Positions 45,612 through 57,100 of a DNA stretch of 64,000 nucleotides are shown here, one piece after another. The position numbers were made by a program, and so were the translations under genes. The notes beneath the pieces are model-generated. The model searched no databases, was not told the origin of the DNA, and saw only the letters and a list, made by a program, of their open reading frames with translations. This stretch comes from Dipteris shenzhenensis (taxonomy: Eukaryota; Polypodiophyta; Polypodiopsida; Gleicheniales). The stretch lies in NCBI GenBank assembly GCA_047967505.1, contig CM106539.1; one strand, given 5' to 3'. Positions within the stretch are counted from its first letter, which is position 1, and every line of letters starts with the position of its first letter.

Positions 45612-46269
45612 TGATGCCCACTTCCCTAGTATTTGTTCGAGGTGTTGGATTCGTCTTGAAAGTCGTCTTGCTTTCTTTGATTTGCGCCTTCTCACTTTCT
45701 TTCAATTCTGAGGGTCCTGCTCATTTCCTCGGGTGGAGGGGGGGCATGGGGGTTGGGCGGGGGGGGCGGGGGGCATGGGGGGGGGGGGGGCATGGGGGGT
45801 GGGGTGGGGGGGGGGGTACGCGACATGCGCGCAAGGGGGGGGGGCATGGGGTGTGGGGTGGGGGGGGGGTACGCGACATGCGCGCAAGGGGGGGGGGGCA
45901 TGGGGTGCCCAATCTCGCAAGACGGGCACGCACAAAAACGGCCAAAACGTTCAGCGGAGAGAAGGGTCAGTTTCATAGTGATCCCCTTTCTTTTTTCATC
46001 ATGCTGAAGATCACTCTTTGGAAGCCTCCCCCAAGCCCAATGCTTGCAAAGTGGCCTCCTCTTTTGGTGCCATGTGTCCCACAAGGGACCTTACCCTTCT
46101 AGCCCCCTCATGGGCTCTCCTTTGCACCTCTTAATTAATGTCTAGGCCTAGGCGTGACCCTAGACCCAAACCCTCTAGGCATCATAATATGCAAGCATCG
46201 TCAAGCCCTCTGGTTTCCTTCCTAACCACAATCACAATACATGGTTCTAGGATTATGGTTGACATAACA
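45612..46269 (-). repeat. 5' LTR of G3 with G-rich array
   Basis: This 658-bp LTR is homologous to 36177-36525 at both ends, with extra central sequence including 45730-45906. TACTG follows at 46270-46274. Confidence 0.85.
45730..45906. repeat. G-rich 54-bp tandem array in G3 LTR
   Basis: Long G runs are broken by GGCATGGGG and GTACGCGACATGCGCGCAAG. A 54-bp unit is repeated at 45791 and 45845, with partial units before and after. The plus strand has strong G-quadruplex potential. The linkers keep CpG sites unlike most of the window. Open frames across it are low-complexity artefacts. Confidence 0.85.
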
Positions 46270-46274
46270 TACTG

Positions 46275-47342
46275 CATGAAAAACATCAACAAAAACCTCA
46301 AATGGAAGAGTCCAATTAGGGGGTTGTAGTATAGGTGCTATCATCAACATTTTCTTCAAGATATTAAAATCATATTGTTGTGCATCACCCTAGATGTATG
46401 GCTCAATTTCCCATGTGAGTTTTGTGAGAGGATAGCATATATCAGCAAGATATCTAAGAAATCTACACTGCCATTTAATCTAGCCTATAAATCTCTGAAG
46501 CTGCTTAATGTTTTTGGGTGGTTTGGCATGTTGTATGGCTGACATTTTGTTGGGATCTATTTCCATTCCATCCTGTGAGATAATGTGCCCTAGCAAAATT
46601 CCTCTACTCATAGCAAATGCACATTTGGCTAGGTTTAAGCTTAGACCAGCCATTCTACACTTGGCAAAACATAAACTCAAGTGTTGCAGATGTTCCACTC
46701 TTTTCCCAAATACTAAAAATCATCAAGGAAGACTTTTCATAAAAGATGTAAGATACTCAACAAATACCTCCTGGATGTACTTTTGAAAGGTTGGCAGAGC
46801 ATTCTTAAGACAAAGGTCATGACATTATAAGAAAATACTCCCCATTCAGTGACAAATGTTGTTTTGTCTTTATCCTCAGGTGCCATTCTTATCTGGTTGT
46901 AGCCACCGTAACCATCGAGAAAACTATAGAGTTCATGACCTACTACAACATCTAGCAAGGAATCACAAAATGGTAGAGGAAAAGGGTCAGTAATGGTGGT
47001 AGCATTGAGCTTTCTGTAGTCCACACATATTCTAAGTTTTCCATTCTTTTTGGGCACAATGACAATAGGTGAAAGCCATGTAACATGGGTGAGAGGATAT
47101 ATAAAACCAACTCTCAACAACTTATCAATTTCCTCTTTGACTTCTTTTGCATAGTCAGGATTCATTATGTATCTACCTTGCACCACAGGGACATCATCTT
47201 GCTTTGAGTTGATCTTGTGTGGACAAAACTTAGGGTCTACTCTCTTCATATCAGTATAATTCCAAGCAAAGATGTCTTTATATTCTGTTAATAAGTCCTT
47301 TAATGCCACTCTGAAAGGTGGAGGAAGACATGTAGTTACCAA
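46275..47342 (-). pseudogene. pol: G2 reverse transcriptase and RNase H start
   Basis: From 47342 downwards: EYKDIFAWNYTDMKRVDP, PIVIVPKKNGKLRICVDY, FLDGYGGYNQI and TEWGVFSYNV. A frame change near 46745 comes just before FLDDF (active site). Then LGHIISQDGMEIDPNK, and RNase H start PNWTLPFEVFVDVFHAV ending at the G3 site. Confidence 0.87.
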
Positions 47343-48600
47343 AACTGTCTTGGGGTTGTCAGGTCAGACTCTAGCACTCTTTTGCATATGCTCCTCAAAT
47401 TGAGTTTCAGCTTGTAGGATGGCCTGTGCAGCTAATTTTTTATTGTCTTCATGTAGGGTGTCATCTGGGTGGTCATGATTGTCACTTGTCATATTGTGGT
47501 TGATTGAATCTACCTTTGACTATTTTTTGATCGTGTTCTGTTTTACTATGGTCGGTTGTAGGTCAGGGTTGTAGGTCGGGCTATTGTGTTTGTTGATTGG
47601 AGCATGTATATTGATAAATGATTTTGATTACATCAATTTCAAATATGGGGAAAACAGTAGGATTTTTCCTAAGGAAAATCTCATCCTCATCTTACTCAAA
47701 TTCAACTATCATGTTGATGCTCTCTGCTTCTAGTAGTGGCTGAACTTATTTTGGGAAGGATCTCTTTGAAGAGAGATTGATTTAAAACTTTTTTTTGCCT
47801 TTCTTGATCGTTATCCTCTGTGATCCCTAGTCTTGTTTTACTTTGGTAGTGCTCAGCCATGGCCTACCCAATAACATGGAATAGGTACAATCTCTTTCCT
47901 CCATTCTGAGTACTACAAATGTGACTGTAAGGATAGTTCCATAATGGTAATTTCTTTTCCTCTTAGTATTCCAAGAGGTTGTATTCTTCTTTGGTTAGCC
48001 ATTCTGACCTAAAATGTTGTTGGTGCAAGTTCATTGCAACAAAATTTCTTAAATAGATCCTTAGAGAGGATGTTCACTCCTGATCCTCCATCTACCAATG
48101 CTTATGGCATTCTTTGCCTTTTATAATCCACATCTATGAGTGGGACTTGATAATCCACATCTTCAATGCTGGATGTGTAAATGTCGGGTGTTTCCTCTTC
48201 ATCTTCACTCTGTGGATGATTTTTTGTTTGAGGAATGTCCTTAAAATGCAAATTCTGATTGGAACAAGATTCAGAAGTTGATCCAATGTTATCTGAACTT
48301 TGGAATTCAAAAGATCTTTAAAGAAGAGTGTGGGGTCTTCATGTTCATATTTGGCCTTTTCCTACATCTGACTTCTATTCTTTAATGTGGTGTCTGCAAT
48401 TGCAATGGCTTGCTCCTCTTTGATTTCCATCAGCTTGACCTTGTTGCCTCTATTTTTTTGCTCTGCTGAGTTTGAGCTAGTTTTGTCTAGCAAATCACCT
48501 TTTTCTCTGGGAATATATCTCGAGTTGGAAGAAGCTTGTCCTGTTGTGTGTGAATCTAGCACCTTGTTAAGTTGTTGGATGTTGCTTTGCTGAAGTTTAT
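47343..48600 (-). pseudogene. pol: G2 protease and linker
   Basis: Aspartic protease motif ALVDGGSGVNIL at 48062-48101 (DGGS in place of D-S/T-G). Upstream is an acidic linker (DEEETPDIYTS). Stops are scattered. Confidence 0.7.
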
Positions 48601-48667
48601 TATCTATAGGTTGATGTCAAACATTTTCCGTCGAAAGACTATCGAACTATGTTTAGAGTTGTTTGAG

Positions 48668-49093
48668 GTCAAGCTTAGCCTTACCCTTGTTTTGGAGGTG
48701 TGATGATCTTGCTTCTGTTGCTAAATTACTCTCAAGTACTTGCTGTAGATCTTTATTTCAGACTTGTGCTTGATTAGGGTAGTTCATTGGCTTTGCCGTC
48801 ATTCTTGGTGCATCTCCAAGGCTGGGCATGGGCTTTGTACCTCTAGACCTTGTCATTGCTAGTGCATGTATGTTACCTAGGTCAAGCTTAGCCTTACCCT
48901 TATTTTGGAGTTGTGATGATCTTGCTTCTGTTGCTGCATTACTCTCAAGTACTTGCTGTAGATCTTTATTTCAGACTTGTGCTTGATTAAGGTAGTTCAT
49001 TGGCTTTGCCGTCATTCTTGGTGCATCTCCAAGGCTGGGCATGGGCTTTGTACCTCTAGATCTTGTCACTGCTAGTGCATGTATGTTACCCAG
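48668..49093. repeat. 213-bp in-frame tandem duplication in G2 gag-pol
   Basis: Units 48668-48880 and 48881-49093 are about 97% alike by eye. 213 is 71 codons, so the minus-strand frame is kept (MPSLGDAPRMTAKPMNYLNQ in both). Both units share the same in-frame TGA. Confidence 0.85.
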
Positions 49094-50600
49094 ATTTCTT
49101 TGATTTTGTTGATTGTAATCCTCATTTATAGAATCCAAGTACACCATATGAACACTTGGTGGTGGCTGCTACTGTTGATTTTGATTACCTCTTGCATTAT
49201 AATTGATTATTGGGATTTCTCTTTCTCCTCTATGCTTGCACCAAAGCTCACATTGGGACCTTGTTTGTGGCTTTCCATGCCATAGTATGTGCATGCTTGA
49301 TCCTAGTTTTGTCCTTATTGATTTCCCCAATTCTGCTGATTGGGTCTTCTCAGTGGTGCATTATTAAATCTTTGTTGTCCTTGTTTGCCTAATACAATCT
49401 GATTAGTTGCCATGGGTGGGGCTTGATTGTTTCAATTTTGCACATGAGGAGGACCCTCCCTCTATAATTTGGATTATACTAGCATCTCTCTTTCTCATGA
49501 TTATCCTTCCCACAAAATGCACAAGCAACTTTAGGTAGGGGTGGGAGTTTCCAATTGCTCCTTAATCATTGGTTCTAACTTAGCGACCTTGTCTGTTTTC
49601 TTCTTGCCTTTTCATTTCTCTTTGTTCTTGCTCTGTCTTTTCTTTTTCTTTGCAATCTCATCCTCTTCACTCTCGTCATCTGATGTATCATCTTTTGTAT
49701 CATCACTTTACTCATTTATTTGTCTCTATTTCAGAATCTTTGTCAGAGTCAAAATGCCTTTTCTTCTTTTGTTTTTTAGACCTTGATTTCACGCCTAGTC
49801 TTTTTTTTGCTCTTTGTGCCGCATCAACCATGTCGTTAAAATCATTTACTCCTCCAAGATGATCTCTGCCAGCTACTAATGTCCGTAATTCTTTGTTTAG
49901 TCCCTTACAGAAATAATCTCCCAACTGCTCATCAGTGGGTTGTTGATTGTTTGTCAATCTTTTATTCAGATTTTTGAATTTGTGTGCAGTCTTCAACTAA
50001 GAGATGTTTTTGCTTCATATTCCGAAGCTTCTTGAGTATGTCTTCTGGAGTTTTTTCTTTACAAAAAATGGCTTAAAAATGCAATTTTCAATTCATCATA
50101 AGAGGCAAAATGAGCTACACCATATTGCATAAGCCAAATCATTGCCTTACCATTAAAAGTTGCTATAAATTGCTCTTTTTTTGTGAGGTCGGGAAGTTGT
50201 CTGAATTCGCTTGCAGCCCACCTTGTTTCAAATTGTCCGACATGACTATCTGAATCTTGTCCTTTCTTGCCGGTTGAATTTGGCTGACTTCACCAAAGGA
50301 TTCTGCATTCTTGGCTGGCATTGTTGTCTTTGAGCTTGATCTTGTACTTTCTTTTTTGGAGGTGGAGGTAATGGATTGAAGTCAAGTTTTCTTTGAGCCT
50401 GAACAAATAGGCATGCTTCAAAATTTGTTGCAATTCTCCTTTTGAGTAATTCTTCAGTAGGTGACTGCACCATCAATTTGCTAAGCTCAATTTGAACCTC
50501 ACTTATTTCTATGCCATGCACAGAATTATCATCAGAAGAAATTGTTCCACTCGGTGTGTAATCTGGATCATGGAAAATGTCATCTTGATCATCTGTTTAT
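49094..50600 (-). pseudogene. gag: G2 gag
   Basis: Zinc knuckle CAFCGKDNHEKERC at 49482-49523, preceded by a Lys-rich stretch. The capsid part is near 49996-49712 (LGDYFCKGLNKELRTLVAG). The N-terminal part near 50521-50246 has SPTEELLKRRIATNFEACLF. Heavily mutated. Confidence 0.7.
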
Positions 50601-51334
50601 GTGCCCACTTCCAGTCTAGCACAACTTCTTGTAAAATAGGCATAGCAAATTTGACAAGGTGACATTTTCTCCTAAAAGTTATCTGACATGGACCAAGATA
50701 CTCGCCATGTCAGAGAGAAATAGAGAACTAGTCATTGGCTACTGTTGAGTTGCCCATAGCACAGTTTGATAAGAAATCTACTTGCACTTTGCTAGAGCTT
50801 GTCGCCTTGAATATTTGATTGTGTTGTTACGCAGTCGGATGACTTTTCGCTAGTAATCCGATGATTACGTGGTGCTTGCCTTATCAAGTTGTTGCACACT
50901 TGTATGGTCGGAATGGAGTCGGAGTACAATTCGCTTCTTGTTGATTGCTCATCAATTCGAGACAGCTTCATAGACAACTCACTCATCACAGTGTGTTCAA
51001 TTGTTCGAAGTGTTATGGCAACTATCTAGCTGGTCTTTGTCATGAGGAAGTTGTATATAGAAGTCGTGAAGGATTTTCAAAAGTGGTCCGGCTTCAAGCA
51101 ATTTCTAAATGACTTCGCTCATTGAATTTGGTTGTATGCCATTTCTGCTTTGCTAAAAGTCGTCTTTGCGACAATACGTTGTTGTTGATCTGATTTTCTT
51201 GGGAGTTGTTGCCTTTGCTAATCTATTTTTCCTGTAGTCATTGTAGATCATATGGTTTCACTCTTTCGTAGAATTGCTATGTAGTAGCAACAACCGGCAG
51301 TTAGAGCTTGAATGCAGTAGAGGATCGCCAATAG
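50601..51334 (-). other. G2 leader and primer region
   Basis: No ORF. Adjacent to the LTR the minus strand reads CTATTGGCGATCC, a possible damaged TTGGCG-type primer site like that of L1. Confidence 0.4.
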
Positions 51335-51756
51335 TGTTAGTGGTGTCTCCAAAAGACTGAAAAACACCTACACATATCCACTCCTGAAAATGGGAATGCC
51401 AGGGTCGGCGAATTACAAAACATACAAAGAGCCGAGACAACTGTTTGTAGAGCAGAAATATTGCAAATAGTTTGTATTTCAGCAAATAGTAATAACAACC
51501 CTGATGCAAGAGATTATGATCAGCTTATAACAACATCCAATGGTGTTTTAACTTAATTCGGGTAAGAGTCAAAAATAGACATAGTTTCAAAAATGATGTG
51601 GTGGATAAGGCCACTACTACTAGCTCTTAGGGATAGTTATAACTATCCCTATAGTTACAAAATTATCCACTCCTTACTATTGTAACCCCCCTTTACTAGA
51701 GGTCTATTAACCCTCCTTGGTTGAGGTCCATGTGGGTGGAGAGGTCATCCTCAATA
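51335..51756 (-). repeat. 5' LTR of G2
   Basis: This 422-bp LTR matches 30779-31228. GTACT follows at 51757-51761. Confidence 0.85.
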
Positions 51757-51761
51757 GTACT

Positions 51762-52640
51762 CCTTAGGGGCATTCAGCTATTGTAACAAGGCATGGATAT
51801 GTTTTAGAGTAGCCATCTTCTATTGAAGTGTGGCATTATCTTGCCACAATTGGTAGAGCTTAGCAATGATGGCAGTTGATCAAATAAAGGGACTCCAATA
51901 TTTTTTTGGTTTGATGTGAGAAACTATCCTTGCATGGCATTCGTTCCTTATGCTTGTAACAACTAGGCCTAGGTCTCTTGAAACTGACAAGTCATTGCGG
52001 GATATTCTTCTTACAACTTGGTGTCAGACTCCTAGAGGGTAACAAATGCTTCCTGTAGCATCTTACACTCAAACTCCTTGAACTCAAGCTCGTCCTCATG
52101 AATGGCTTCAATTTTCTTTTGCAAGACACACATTCTCTTTTGTTGTAAAGGAGAGCCTAAGAATGAACCCAGTTTTCAGCTACATGCCATAGAGTGTGAG
52201 TAGGGCTAGGTTCCCTTCATGGATTTGGTGCCAATTTGGACATTATGACATTAAGAGGAAGATCACTTTCAAAGTAGTACAACTAATCTATGCCTTCTCC
52301 TACAAGAACCTTATGGGGTGGCAAAAGCAACCTTACAATTGAGAAAGGATTAGTGAACCAAAAAGTTTGGTTGCTCAAATGTGGGCCCAACTTCATCCAT
52401 GCCTAGCTCTGCACCTTTTAGACTTGTTCAAATTAGCTGAAGAGACTCAATGAGAATCTTTTTGCCTTTCACATCACACACTATAGTTAGTGTCTACACA
52501 TGCATGTCGATTCCTGACTTCATGGCATCTTGGATTCCAGGCACTTTGGTCATTATGTCATTGCCTTTGAGAACTGCCACAACTAGTGGATCCATGGTAA
52601 TCTCAACTTCCTTTTCATCTTTCTACTTGATTGATTGCTT
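51762..52640 (-). pseudogene. Antisense ORF remnant next to H pol
   Basis: Contiguous with H by the GTACT duplication but coding on the opposite strand: VVAVLKGNDIMTKVPGIQDA, then FEQPNFLVH, then ELEFKEFECKMLQEAFVTL. About ten stops. Tat elements such as Grande are known to carry an antisense ORF between pol and the 3' LTR, and this position fits. The family match is inference. Confidence 0.45.
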
Positions 52641-53090
52641 GGGTACCTGGCTATCCTTCTTCATCTCTAGGCTACTTGTTAGAGGGTTGCATGTTGCTGC
52701 TTGCCAGAGGGTTGCATCGTTGCTACGTGTAGTTGCATCTGATGAGGCACACCATGAACACACTGATTGAGCAATCTTTAGAAATTATCATCTTTCCCTT
52801 TAGATATAGTGCTGTTTCTATCTTTGGTAACTCACTCTGAGCAACCACAATCACAGCCACAGAATGCATGGTATAGTCACACCAAATGCATGGTATAGTT
52901 ACACAAAATGCATGGTAATGAGTGATTAAAGGTGATTAGGCTTATGATTTACTTTAACGGCCCTGTAGCCATGGATGGAGCATAATTACGGGCTTTACGA
53001 GTTACAGTTACATGCTTTATGGGTTTTGAGCCACAAATGGCTCAAGATTGACCTTGCTAATCTAGGTTTTTCAGCCTCACATCAAGGTTT
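52641..53090. other. Unassigned sequence, short ATGCATGG repeats
   Basis: No gene. AATGCATGGTATAGT recurs at about 52862-52915. It could be the 3' region of H. Confidence 0.35.
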
Positions 53091-53804
53091 TGAGCCTCAA
53101 ATGGATTAGCACTCGGATGGGCGAGGTTAACACAAGTGCTATTTGGGACCCAGGCAAGAGCACCTCTAATGCTAGGTTTATCCCAAATGCCCTAGTAGGA
53201 GAAACTCCTAATTATGGGATTGTCCCAAGTGCTCTTATATGGTTAACACAAGTGCTATTTTTGACACACAGAGAAGCGTAACAACAAGAGCCACAATAGA
53301 AAGACGGAAGGAAAGGATAGAGAAGACACCGGCACCCTATGGGCCCAAAAGCCTTGTGAATGTAAAGAGAGAAAGAGTGGAAAAAGGAAAAGGGTTTTGG
53401 CCCTCCCTTCAAAAGGTGACTTGTATAAAAGGCCAAATGGCTGAATTTGGTCTTCATTGTTGTATGCACGAGTTTGGAATACAAGCTCCCTCTTCTCTTC
53501 CAAGAGTGTCTTTGGGTGTTCTCTTGTTTTCCTTCTATTACCTTTGTGGTTGCCACTCTATCCCCCTTCACTCTCCTCTTCCCTTCTCCTTCTTCCTCCC
53601 CTTCTCCCAAGCTCCTCTCCCCTCTCCCCTTTCCCTCTCTCTCTCATGGAAACACATTGCAACAATCCTGCAGGTGCTTGAGTGACACATGATGTGGATG
53701 ACTTATGCTTTGCATTGCCCTCACAAGAAGTAGCTTGGAGTGGAGGCTCCATCAGAATTCCTTCAAGATCCCCATGACATGTGAGTCACTGTTAAGACTA
53801 CACA
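53091..53804 (+). repeat. L1: gypsy LTR, plus orientation
   Basis: The right end (GACTACACA, 53804) is fixed by the primer site and by comparison with L3. The left end is uncertain. It contains TATAAAAGG (53427), a CT/CCCTT-rich stretch and a repeated GTTAACACAAGTGCTAT (53127, 53233). Similar LTRs in reverse lie at 54679-55240 and 63540-64000. Confidence 0.65.
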
Positions 53805-53806
53805 TC

Positions 53807-53826
53807 TTTGGTGCCACTACCAGGGA
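53807..53826 (+). other. Primer site after L1 (TTGGTGCC type)
   Basis: TTTGGTGCCACTACCAGG resembles the TTTGGCGCCGTTGCC site of Tat/Athila elements with C-to-T and other changes. It marks L1 as a 5' LTR. Confidence 0.65.
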
Positions 53827-54329
53827 GTTCAAGGTATGCTTTTTTATTGCACTTGCTTTCTTTCATCATCTACCCATTTCTCATTGCTTCAAGCTTAACT
53901 TGGAGCTTTGTTAGTGGAGTTGTTGGAGTGGAATAAGTGAAGAAGTGTGTTTGGATGGAAAAAATGTGAAAAACTATCATTTTCTATTGGGAAGCATTTT
54001 TTAGCATGGGAAGCTTGTTTTTTATGTTTGTTAGTGTTTTGAATTGATAGGAAGGTAGCTTAGAAGATTGCTAAGGTGTGTGTGATAGAAAATTCTAGCA
54101 AAAACACCTAAAAATGGAGATGGAAGCTCATTTTTGAAATGATTTTTGAGGGTGGATAGCCCAACTTGTAGCAATTTCTCATTCATGCACCAAAAGTTGA
54201 TGTTTTTTGTTCTTTCTTGTTTAGTATAGGAAGTTTAGGTAGTCCATAGTACCCATAAAGTTATTTGGGAAAAGTTTTTGATAGATGCAAAAAGTTGGTA
54301 TCTCATTGAATCCTACAAAGAGTGTGTTC
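53827..54329. other. Unassigned sequence after L1
   Basis: No coding signal. Probably decayed leader or gag of the L1 element. Confidence 0.3.
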
Positions 54330-54678
54330 TTTGTCTGAGTTGGTGTTCTTCTTGGTCATGTGATTTCCAAAGGCAGCATACAGACTAAACCAAGAAAAAT
54401 CCAAGCTATTGAACGGATGCCTGAGCCTTCAAATTTGACTCAATTGAGGTCTTTTATTGGCTTTATTAGTTTTTATAGAGGATTATTTGGGATTATTTTG
54501 CTCCATTGTATGAACTTACCAAGAAGGATGTGAAGTTTCAGCAGACATCCAACATGACTCCAAAACACCAATTTTGAGACACCCAAAATGAGATGTCATT
54601 TTTCATATTCATGTGGATGCTTCTAGATATGTTATTGGAATAATTTTGGCACAACCAGATGGTATGCAGTCCTATCTA
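54330..54678 (+). pseudogene. pol: Gypsy RT/RNase H fragment
   Basis: FFLGHVISKGSIQT, PSNLTQLRSFIGFISFYR and HVDASRYVIGIILAQPDG show the RT thumb and RNase H start. Frames change at least twice. It is likely the pol of the L1 element after a large internal loss. Confidence 0.7.
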
Positions 54679-55240
54679 TGACTCACATGTCATGGGGTTG
54701 TTGCCAATATGCCGATGAGCTATACTCCACTCTTGGGAGCAATGCAAGTGCCTGTATCAACCACGAGTGTCACTCTAATATCTTTCGGACCATTGCAATG
54801 TGATTCCACGAGAGGTAGGCGAATGGGGATGAAGGGAGGGATATGGGAAAAGGGTGAGAAGAGGGGAAGGAAGGGGGAGAGAAGAAGAGGGAGTGGCAAT
54901 CATAAGGGCACAACAAGGAAACAAGAGGACATTCCCACAACTCAAAGAAAGAAAGAGAGCTTGTATTCCAAGAGTGCAAACAACAAGTGAAGATCAAAGT
55001 CAAACTTTTGGACTTATATACATCTCACCTTTGAAGAAAGGGCCAATCCTTTTCATCCTCACACTCCCTCTATCCTCTCTCTTTACAATTAACTTGGGCC
55101 TATCTAGCTCCAAGGCATCGTCTCTTGTACAAGCTACTCTATGATCCTTATAAGATCCACAAAGATATCCAAATATCAAAATGGTGCCTTTGTTAACCAA
55201 AGTGGTTAATGTGATCCACCCATGGATCACACTTAGTGTA
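54679..55240 (-). repeat. L2: diverged copy of L1-type LTR, reverse
   Basis: The minus strand ends CATGTGAGTCA like L1 but lacks the last about 15 bp. It shares the CT-rich and TCTTCAAAGG-type segments with L1. The U3 is different. Confidence 0.55.
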
Positions 55241-57100
55241 GCACATTTGAGGTGAGAGGTGCTTGCATGAGAGTGTTGCTCTAGTTGCTGAGGTGAGATT
55301 TTGCAAAATTGAGGCTGAGCTTCTAGAAATGAGTGTTGTGCATGTCCTCATAGGTGCAGAATCCGGAAATGGTAGCCATGTAGATTATGAGCTTGGAGGT
55401 ACATGTGGATGCCTTGCCACTGTGATGGCCCCTCATCCATATCAAAGACAATTTTGGAGTCAAGATGGAGGTGGTTCTCTTCTACTATTTTTCAAGGTCA
55501 GGAATATCCTATATCAAAATGATGATAAGCCAAAACAAGTGGACTATAGCTACTAGTGCGGGATTGGAAACCAAGCCATAAGTTTCATTGAGCTGCTCTA
55601 TAGTTGGTAGATGAGACTGACTATCATGGCGATTGGAGGAAAGTCAAACTAGGTAAAATTGAACAACACTTTGGGTTTACTCGCTTGAAGGGCTCCGAAC
55701 TTCGACCAAGTCCATCAACGATGCATTGGCATGTATGCTAGATGGACTCTCTAGTCTTGACTAGCTCTAGAATAGATGGTCCAAAATCACGGTTACTTCA
55801 AGAAGGGGATTCTCCAGGATGAATGGATCTTGGCATTTGCATCTTGTATTAGAGGTCTAGAGGGATACAAATCTTGGTATCTGCCTCTAGTCTCCCGAGG
55901 GTGCTCTTTCTACCACTGTTGATAGCTTTTTCTAATGAAGGCTGTGAGAGTTTTTACCTTCGTGACATCAACTAACTAGAGGCGAGACTCTTCTAACTAT
56001 GTCTACTAGTGTTGGGGTGTCTCTAGATCAATCAGGAGCTAGAGGGTTCAAGCAAATGACACTAGTATATTGGAGCATCTGTAGATCAATCAAGGGCCAG
56101 AGGAGTTCAAGCAAATGACACGAATCAAGAGATGAAGGAACAACCCCATCCTCTCGATTACCCAAAACTATTCTTCTTCTTCAAGAGATGGATCTATTGT
56201 CGAATGAGCCGGAGGAGATTCTATACTGATGAGGATGGAGTAAAGGATCTATTGGATGAGATTATCATCCATTGGAATGCATTTAGAGTATTTGGCAGTA
56301 GCTGAGGAAGCACATCGTGCATCTCGGTGTAAGTGCAAGTGGGTGCTTGGGAAGTGGATGGGGGTGGTGTTAGAGGCATGAGAGGATGTGCGAAGAGGTG
56401 GTTGGTGTCTATGTGTGTGAGAGAGGCATGAGAGGATTGAGGAGAGTGGCCAATATAGGTTTCTAGAGGGGATGTGGGCCGATGGTTAGGATTAGATGTT
56501 GGTGTATTTTGAGGGGAGGGAGGTTGCATAGAGCAAAAATTGTGAGGGCAGTATCATTTTCTTCTTTGGGGATTTGTTTGGGTTAAGCTACATGGGTTGT
56601 TTCAAAACTTCTCATGCCAGATTGTAACATCTATTGCATGGCTTTGAGGACATGGTTGTATAATACCATGATGCCAGTCTGGCAATATTGCTTGAACTAT
56701 TATAGAGCATATATTCTTGCATTCTTATGGTCGTTGGAATCCTTAGTGCAGGAGGGAGGGGTGTGGTGCAGTCAAAATTGTAGCGTGTGGACTGTGTGAT
56801 GAGTGCGGTGTAGTGGAGTGTGAACGTGTTTTCAACCATGCATGGGACAAGTGAGTGCATGGCAAGATAATGGTGATGCACAACTAAGCCAAATAAATTC
56901 ATCTACCTGTTGTCAGTCCAAGCTTGAGTATTTTGGTAGGGGCCCTTTGCTTTTAGAATGCCACTTGCTAGTGTAGCTGCCAATTGCTATCTCTCTCCAT
57001 TTAAAGAGTATTGTGCAAGGTGAAATTGAATATTGTGTGCCACTACTTGCCTTTTTGCTACCCCCAGAGAGTCCTCAAATTCTTTTTTCTACTTCACTAG
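55241..57100. other. Unassigned sequence
   Basis: A 97-codon frame (55263-55556, plus) and a Pro/Ser/Thr-rich 102-codon frame (56529-56221, minus) have no recognisable motif and sit among stops. No gene is called. Confidence 0.35.

Larger units (their letters stand above)
36177..46269 (-). mobile_element. G3: chromovirus inside G2
   Basis: Target duplication TACTG (36172-36176 and 46270-46274) and matching LTRs (36177-36525, 45612-46269) define it. On the minus strand it has gag, partial RT, RNase H, integrase with GPY/F motif, and chromodomain, followed by a polypurine tract. Copia F interrupts it at 38874. Protease and the first half of RT are missing at that site. Confidence 0.9.
30779..51756 (-). 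mobile_element. G2: gypsy element with post-integrase ORF
   Basis: On the minus strand it has a 5' LTR (51335-51756), gag, protease, RT, RNase H, integrase, an extra ORF (33442 to 31582) and a 3' LTR (30779-31228). LTR ends read TGTT...AACA in the left copy; in the right LTR the first pair is TA. GTACT flanks both sides. No chromodomain is seen and there is one RNase H, so it belongs to the non-chromovirus gypsy branch. It is split in RNase H by G3 (36177-46269). Without G3 it is about 10.9 kb. Confidence 0.82.

Noticed and set aside
45611-46102. Gly-rich and Pro/His-rich open frames
   Set aside because: They arise from the G-rich array inside the G3 LTR. Low complexity keeps all frames open.
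53239-53685. 148-codon frame and several overlapping ones
   Set aside because: It lies within LTR L1; the mirrored frames in L2 and L3 are equally LTR-derived.
55263-55556. Possible host gene exon
   Set aside because: 97 codons with no motif, no splice context that could be judged, and flanked by retroelement debris.
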